Shown here piece after piece: positions 57,201-64,000 of a stretch of DNA of 64,000 bases (positions are counted from its first letter, which is position 1; the number at the start of each line of letters is the position of its first letter). The position numbers and the translations under genes were made by a program. This DNA comes from Sycon ciliatum (taxonomy: Eukaryota > Porifera > Calcarea > Leucosolenida > Sycettidae), in contig NC_088650.1 in NCBI RefSeq assembly GCF_964019385.1, positions 27,494,466 to 27,558,465 of the forward strand. The letters run 5' to 3'. Under the pieces are notes generated by a model. It was not told the DNA's origin. It saw only the letters and a program-made list of their open reading frames with translations, and ran no database searches.

Positions 57201-60200
57201 CAACTCGACTGAACTCCCTGCAGTCTAGTGGTGATCTGTTTAGGTTCCCGTCGGCCTCGGTTGCAGCAGTCGAGTCCAAGGACAAGCTTTGGGATTTGAT
57301 TGAACAGGTAGGAAGAATAGTTCGGCTTTAGAAGGTACGCAAGCTCCACTGCAGCCACTTCATTACACGAAAATCGCCACAACCCTAGGCTGGTGTGTGT
57401 AGGGGTTTTCAGGTAGGAAGAAACAATAGCTATGGCTGCATACGTGTCTGCCCTGACCGTCACTTGTGAGGTCTGCTTTCAGCACTAGGGTATGTGGGGG
57501 CGAAGTGGTGGCCCACCGATTGGAACGTCTGTGCTTCATGTGTTCCACAACACGTGTGGTGGTGCAGCCGCGAATCCGGCAAACTTTACTTCACTTTACA
57601 TTCTGATTCTGGAAACCTTCCAACCTCCAGTACTATGGACATGATACGAAATTTACCTTCTGATTCAGGACACCTTCCAAACTCCCATACTTTGAATGTA
57701 ATATGAATTTACAAGGCCAGCGTTCAGCCGTTGGTTACTTTCATGCCACTTCTGTCACAGATGAAAGTCACCTAACGCGACCCTTAAAGCGGGTAGATGT
57801 ACAAACCAAACCACCACCCTGGACCAGTATTGACACTCTCGTTGTTGTCTGTTGTACCTTGTTTTCTCCTATACAGACGTACGTGGAGCTGAAGTCACCC
57901 GGTGATCAGGGGATGTCCCCTTACATTCACTCCCCACTGCCACGTCGTCGCAGCATGCAACCCTCCGGAGCGTCGTCGGTAATCCTGCCCTCGCAGCCCA
58001 GCTTCATGCAGGGAAAGCTACCGGCGTGGAGTCGCGCCGGCGTCGATGCTCTCTTCCACTTTGTCTCGTCGCGGCGATTCACCGGCGCTGCCTACGATCA
58101 GCAGATGCTGCTCTTTTCGTCCTACGTGAAGTGAGTAGCAACGTTGCACTTTCAGGTGCCCGGCGGAACCGGTCCGGTTAGTCAGGCCATGGCCGGACCA
58201 ACTATTCGGTCACGAACACGTGAGGGGATCATGTGCACCCGCCATATCATGCACAATGTGTGAATGGCTATGGTGTGGCCGGACCAATCCCAAACTGCTT
58301 CCACCGGTACTGTTTAATAAAGGACAGACAGAATCATACACACTCTCTTGTGACAAACCGTTATTATCTCTATGATAGGACAATCACTGTACGTCTTTGC
58401 TCAGTTGATTGCATGCACTATGGTAAAACATGGACCTGCTTCTTTTTTTTTTAAATGTCCAATGCTTCTGTGTGAGGGGTTTAAACTAGGGGTGAAACGG
58501 TTCGGGTAAGGAACCGGTTTTGGAACCGCCAGCTGAAAAGAATCGGGTACCCGTTCCGTAAAATTTCGAACCGAAACTCGAAAAATCTCGTTCTTGTACA
58601 AATACATGTACACGCCATGCGCCAAGTCTACTCAAGATTTTTAAATGTCTTACATTGTACATTATGATCACCGCCCTTCCAACGGGTTCTTCTATCGATC
58701 CTGGTCACTACGAGCGTGCCTTCTTCGCACATGGACTCTCCGATGTCTCGATCTTGCTCGTAAAAATGTTTTCTAACTTGAAAATAATTGTCACGGATGC
58801 ATTTGGTCGGTCTGGAAAAAAGAGTGCATGGAACCGATACCCGAACCGTGGGAAACTATGCTGGCATTCGGGTACCCGAACATGAAAAACATGGAACCGT
58901 TTCACCCCTAGTTTAAACACACTGCATGAGAGTTAGTGATCTTCACTTGGGAATTGTTATTGACGGAATCGATGATATTGGCAATAAGTAACTATGGGAC
59001 TGACATTGTGTGTGCATAGTCTCGTTGGTGTTTGTAGGAACTTTCCAAGTCTGATTTGAGTTCATTCATCATCATGTTCTCTTCCTTGATCTCAGAGCAA
59101 GCAAGACCCTGCCATCCGTGGTGGACTGGATTCGCTTGTCGGCAATGTACGCGCAGTATCGCTGTTGCCCTCTAGTGGACAAGGAGGACGTCATGCTGGC
59201 TGCAGAGCTGCTGCTTCCCGGCATCGTGACACCGTCATTTGCTCTCAGGTACTGTCTGGCAGATTTATGATGTCATTAGCCTTTATAACACTTGTCCCAT
59301 TGTCAGGCTATGCAATGAGAAACCAGTCACTACAGTCGTGGCCAAAGAAATCCGACCCTCGAGTCAAAAGTAACGCCGCGTTTCCATTTCAATTACATGT
59401 ACATCATGCATGTTTCAAAAGCCGATCTGAGGGCCACAGGGGCCGCGCGAGACTTGGCGCTGCTTTCGGCACGTGGGTTGGATTTCTTTGGCCACGACTG
59501 TAGTACCTAGTGTGTGTAGGCTGATGCATGGGCTATCTCTTTATGTGGATTTATACAGGCTTAGTAGTAGATCTACATGTAATTATTATTATTATTTTGC
59601 TTGTTCGCGTTGGCATCAACCTGCATAAAGCAGGTATATAGCCTTCGCTTAAGCTGCCATAAAAAAAGAAAGCTCACATGTAATTATAGAGACTAATCTG
59701 GAAAATAGGTGTAGTGCGGTGATTCAGGTTATATGTGGCATAACAAATGAGTCATTATATTATGACATACAATGGGATCTGTATCCACTTCCTGTATGTA
59801 TTTTATGTGCTCTTGTATTTCAATGTGCGTAGGCCCTTTGCAGGATGGCATCATGTTCCAGTTGATGAACAGGGTGCTGATCATGCCGAGCTGGCCCTGT
59901 GTCGACTCAAGACCGATGAACTGTTCGTGTCTATTCGCGATGCGCCCATGGAGTCCGTACCACACCTGCTCAAGCTCTACAGCGACAATGTGATGGTGCG
60001 AAACTCACAGGTGAGCGCCTTGTCCAATGTATTCCTGGCGTTGAACCAGTAAGACGCTTTACAGTATTTCTTGCCCTGGCTGTTCGTGCCCCCTGCAATC
60101 CTGCATTGATTTTACTTGTCGTGTCTGGTCAATGCATGTGCGTCCAGTTTGCAGTTGAGACCAGAAAACGAAGGGATTGGGAGAGGCTTACGTTCCAATA

Positions 60201-63200
60201 GAACATAGATGATCTGAGCGGTTCATGTACAGAGTCAATATTTGAGGGTGGAGGATCCTCTGGATGGCTTCGTGTTTGGCTGCCAATCATTACATTCACT
60301 CGTACGGTTCGTAATTGACATGCGCTAATGTGATGATGGATGACTATGTACTGGATGACTATGTACTGGATGACTATGTACTGGATGACTATGTACTGGA
60401 TGACTATGTACTGGATGACTATAATTGTTTTTACACTTTACAGGCTATGTCTAGTAGTGCTGAAACGATTACGTTGTTTCCTTAGTGGCTTAGCTGATAC
60501 CATAACGATCGGCTAATTGGCTAAACGATTAGTATTGTAACTACATCAGTACATATACATGATTGTACATTCTGTGAATTTCAAAAAAATTACGAGTCCA
60601 ACAAGGCAACATCGTCAATGACGGAAAGCAGGCGCATAGATCGGATGATCCCGCAACAAGTTCGTCAGCTGTTTGGACTGACCAGACGAATACAGACAAG
60701 ACAGAGGCGACACACTGGTTGCAACCCAAGAGCTGATGGTGCCCTTCGCCTGTGACTTCGCGGACTCCGACGATGAAGTCAGAGAAGCCGGCCAGGGGTG
60801 CAGATAGGCGGATTTCGAGGGATGAGCTGACTTGAGGTGCGCCAACAAGTAACTAGTTGCTTTTTCTGTCTATGCTCAAAATAGGCCCAGACGCCAGGCC
60901 TAGCTCGTCGTCGAGTAAACTGGTTCGGGAACCGTCGACAGAACGAAAACACGAAACTGAAGATCACTTTACTGTCTTTAGCTCAAGGCTACTCGCACGT
61001 GGAGGGAACTCCAGCCCCTGCAGCTAGTGTAGACACATACTGAGCCTGCCAGTCCTGCATGCTGTGTGTAAGAAAAATAGGCAGCTGAAAAGACGACGAC
61101 GGTGATCGTGTCGATGTTTCTCAGTTCGCGCTTGTACATTTACACGTGCACCGATGTTGCAAGTGTGCAGTCATGTGCATATTCGTGTCGCTTTGTGGGA
61201 CCCCCAAAAGGGGGGAAATCCCGTACCGAGCGTAAGTACCATTCTACTCATTTAGCCGATAAAATCGAAATAACAGCTCGATCTATTTCTTATCGAGTAA
61301 GTAGCGAGTAATCGATATAATCGTTTCAGCACTAATGTTTAGTATTACCAAGCTTTCCTCTTGTCTCTGGTTGTTGTGTATGTGACACTATTATCACAGT
61401 ACATGACTGTATTGTGTTGTATTGCACTACTCGTGTCAGGATGCCTTGTTTGTGTAGGTCTACAATAATTTGTTATCCCGTGTTGTTTGCTCTGCTGGCA
61501 CTGTGCTGCAGGGTCTAACGCTACTTATGGTGGCGTGTATGGATGGAAACGAAGCTCAAGCCGAATACCTAGCCATTCACAAGCCGGATCAGCTGAACGT
61601 TTCGGTAAGGCCCACTGTGTGTTGCCGATCGGCCAATGTGCACTTAGAGTGTGCTATGGGTACCTCCCTTAGCAGACATTTCTCTAAAATGGCCACTTTC
61701 GGGACAATTTCTTAATCGCAACTCTCAATCTAATATAAGGTCACTATGACTCATGATGATATTTAACAGGGATGAATTTATTGTCATATTTTGCATAGCA
61801 GTTTCTGCTATACAAAATCACAACTGTGTAGCAGTCTTTGATTTTGATTAGCATTTTTCTTTGGAGGTTGGGTGTTTACCACATTGTCCTTCTTGAGAGT
61901 GATGCTGAAAGCCCATTTGCAAAAAAACAACTGAGTCATACATGTGCACGCAGATTGAGAGTGCCTGCACCACTTTCTTTGCACAGTATGCATCCTACTT
62001 GACAGCGCATGATAGGCATGGATAGTCTGTATGTATCGCAGTTTTCTGCGGATCACGGTGACTTTTTGAGTAGCAGTAGATCGATTTTGCATCGCAAACT
62101 GCGATGCGATACAGGATAAATTCATCCCTGTATTACTAGTATCAAGATACTCTCCAAACTTTACACCTGCATGCCTAGTAGTCCCTGCAGAGTGTGTGTA
62201 TTGGAGAGGTTTCCGCTGCACACCACAATATCCATATGTACACAATGATGTCCATGTGGTTGCAGGTTCCTCGGCCCAGCCGCACCAGCCCAGCTGCCAT
62301 GCCGACACTCCGGGGATGGACAGCTCTTCATTTCGCCGTTGCAAAGAGGCAGGTGAACATCGTCAAGGTCAGTGTGCGCTTGCTTCGTTCTGCCTACATT
62401 CCTAGCTAAGGTGTTCACCCTGCACAAACCTCTTTACTTTAGAAGAAAGAAATGCTTACGTATTGGACTGTATGTGGAGCAATCACCTGTTGCTTGTAAG
62501 AATATGCTGCGTTCATCAATCCATAGTTCTGCATGGGTCAATGCAAGCAGTGGTGTTGGTATTGCCCCCAGTCGTTATGTTGCCAAACAGCAAAGGGTGC
62601 ATGCCCCCCCCCCCCCCACACACACACCGTCTTGATACTCATAGATGTATGCGTGTGCTGTGTTTATCGTCTGCTGGTGGCTTTTAGTGTCTGCTGTCGG
62701 CTGGCGCGGACGTCGAAGGCTGCGTGCAGGAGATGTATTTGTCGCAGGACGTCGGAGCAGCGGCCACTCACTCCCCCTTGCAGCTGGCATGCGCAGCTGG
62801 TAAGATTTTAGTGCTACCTTGATACGCGCAGGAGCTGCTTGGCCCTGATGAACAATGCATGAATAACGGCTGACGTGTGTGCGATCTGGTGGTGAGTGTA
62901 GTGCCCGGCTGCTGAGCATGGTGATGCACAGTTCCATGCATGTACTCAAAGTACAGTGCTGGCAACTGAAATCCGACCCCTGAGCGGTCCGCTCGCATCG
63001 CAAAGACTCAGCTCGGGACAGTAACACTACGAAATAGAGACCGCTAGAATCGGTGCTGCACTTGAGCGCAAGATTCAGGGGTTGGATTTCAGTTGCTACC
63101 GGTATAGCTTGGGAGTAAGGTCAGGTAAGGTGCCTTTAGTTTGCAAGTGACGTAAACCAAGTCATAATACTACCGCTAAGCTCATATCGTCAAATCAAGG

Positions 63201-63628
63201 TTAGGAGCAGCTGTTGGAGACTTGTTCACTGTTCAATGAACTCAAAATGAGGGCCGCAGCTGCTCCATCTCCCTTGTCACCTTTACCTGCCCAACTCTGG
63301 TGCAATCACAGATCAGTGTTTTGGAGCAGATGTATCGGAGCAAGGTAATTGTGTTAGTCAGTGTCCTCAGTGTCCACTGTCCAGTACATTCGTCAAATTG
63401 CACGCTTACGTAGTATAACGATATCTGATGAAAAGTTGCTGATACTTGCTGGATATCCGCCAGACCTCAGATGCAATGCAGAAGGTGTTGCTTGCACAGC
63501 CCGGGTGTTTATTGTATTTTTTGTTTGCTTGCTGTTTTCCAGGCTATGTTAGTATTGTCGATCTACTACTGGACTTCAAGGCCGACCCGTTCCTTGCGCC
63601 ACCCCAGCAGAGAATGCAGCACGACACG
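51290..63628 (+). CDS. ABTB2/ABTB3 (BTBD11)-type ankyrin-BTB protein, 3' end missing
   Basis: Exons: 51290-53495, 54898-55152, 55582-56606, 57137-57307, 57877-58130, 59096-59248, 59833-60010, 61512-61604, 62266-62367, 62688-62799, 63543-63628. All phases agree. Exon 1 encodes about 735 residues of Ser/Thr/Asn/Ala-rich sequence with poly-Ser, PPPRPPPP and no domain. Exon 3 carries SPWQRKHLYRLCQSS and a histone-fold-like stretch (TSKSHRCDLVLPVSRIHQWL, AAVYLTAATEHLGQQII). Exons 5-6 carry AYDQQMLLFSSYVK and TLPSVVDWIRLSAMYAQYR with LAAELLLPGI, a second histone-fold-like part seen in ABTB2/BTBD11. Exons 8-11 are ankyrin repeats: GLTLLMVACMDGNEAQAEYL, RGWTALHFAVAKRQVNIVK, CLLSAGADVEG, SPLQLACAAG, VDLLLDFKADPF. 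The BTB domain should follow off the edge. Family BTB proteins are CUL3-adaptor or synaptic proteins in vertebrates. Introns 1 and 11 appear to use GC donors. Which paralogue it represents is unclear. Confidence 0.85.
55199..55376. mobile_element. TA-flanked MITE, CAGT..AAG.CGACC family, copy C
   Basis: 178 bp between TAs; ends CAGTGAAACCTGTCTAAGAC and the inverse of CAGTAAATCTGTCAACTTGG. Lies in intron 2 of the ABTB-type gene. Confidence 0.75.
56611..56755. repeat. 20-bp tandem repeat right after a splice donor
   Basis: Seven copies of GTAGTATGCACTGCATAATT with C/A variation, starting 4 nt after the exon 3 donor of the ABTB-type gene. Confidence 0.95.
58487..58910. mobile_element. hAT-type MITE (TAGGGGTGAAACGGTTC), copy 2
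   Basis: 424 bp, inverted orientation to copy 1, same termini, with a perfect 8-bp duplication GTTTAAAC. Intron 5 of the ABTB-type gene. Confidence 0.92.
59333..59500. mobile_element. TA-flanked MITE (CAGTCGTGGCCAAAGAAATCC), copy 2
   Basis: 168 bp flanked by TA with near-perfect inverted ends of about 24 bp; closest relative of 5114-5275 and the better preserved copy. Confidence 0.85.
60338..60421. repeat. 15-bp tandem repeat
   Basis: Five and a half copies of GGATGACTATGTACT, intron 7 of the ABTB-type gene. Confidence 0.97.
60455..61334. mobile_element. hAT-type non-autonomous element (TAGTGCTGAAACGATTA ends)
   Basis: 880 bp with inverted ends TAGTGCTGAAACGATTA and 8-bp flanks ATGTCTAG / ATGTTTAG (one mismatch). 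Subterminal CGATTA and TCGAT words repeat in both orientations. No transposase-like ORF. Confidence 0.82.
62954..63102. mobile_element. Small TA-flanked MITE
   Basis: 149 bp between TAs; inverted GGCAACTGAAATCCGACCCC TGA / AGCAACTGAAATCCAACCCC TGA. Intron 10 of the ABTB-type gene. Confidence 0.7.
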
Positions 63629-64000
63629 GCAAGTCATGTCTCCATTGTTTGCTAGCTAAAACATCAGGCTATGCTGTTATCAAAGAGATTATTTTCATAG
63701 AGTCACCCTAATCTGGTGACGAAGAGTAGTAAATGGATCTGCGCCGTGAGGTGCTTCTCTTGTGGGGATAATGGCCTCTTCGTAGGCACACTAATGGGAA
63801 ACACGTACACAGCTACCCGGTCGTTTGGTTCAAGAACACAGAAAATACATTTAGAGACCGACGGGAATGGAAATAGCTGGCAACTGCTCGGCAGGAGAGA
63901 ATCACCAGTCTGCGTATGGTCTGTTGCACATGCACATGTGTGTATAATTAATCCTGTAATATGTCTGTCTATGTGTGCTTCATCTGTTACTCACTGTCTG

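Overview
The window is metazoan nuclear DNA. Four conserved animal genes are split by GT-AG introns, seven nuclear tRNA genes sit inside introns, and long (CA)n and (GA)n tracts and many eukaryotic transposons fill the rest. The mix of transposons (DIRS-like, Crypton-like, Ty3-like, hAT, pogo/Tc1 and Harbinger-type MITEs) together with the protein sequences fits a non-vertebrate marine animal such as a sponge or cnidarian. The sequence alone does not settle the phylum.

Layout. Positions 1-5.3 kb hold a broken transposon-type zinc-binding ORF (865-3017), a long foldback element and small MITEs. Positions 5.4-25.3 kb on the minus strand hold a lysosomal heparan-alpha-glucosaminide N-acetyltransferase gene (HGSNAT-like). 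I could phase 15 coding exons from the start codon through the active-site histidine; the C-terminal exons are not visible and probably lie beyond the left edge. Its 7.65-kb intron between 5997 and 13649 is a stack of transposons inside transposons, with an internally deleted DIRS-like retroelement at the core. The intron between 14100 and 18001 holds a young Ty3-like LTR element. Positions 26.99-29.86 kb on the minus strand hold a complete three-exon CCDC47 gene (524 aa). Positions 30.4-42.2 kb on the plus strand hold a complete five-exon MKRN2OS-like gene (277 aa) whose start codon lies 569 bp from that of CCDC47, head to head. Its introns hold a non-autonomous LTR element, four identical tRNA-Met genes and a Crypton-type relic. 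Positions 42.2-51.3 kb are intergenic, with MITEs and a reverse-transcriptase tail. Positions 51.3-63.6 kb on the plus strand hold the first 11 coding exons of an ABTB2/ABTB3 (BTBD11)-type gene with a long Ser-rich N-terminus, histone-fold segments and ankyrin repeats; the BTB end is off the right edge.

The four host genes have unrelated jobs: lysosomal heparan sulfate turnover, ER membrane-protein insertion, unknown, and an ankyrin-BTB protein. Nothing suggests a functional cluster beyond the shared CCDC47/MKRN2OS promoter region. Exon phases were checked by hand at each listed junction, and each reconstructed CDS keeps one open frame.
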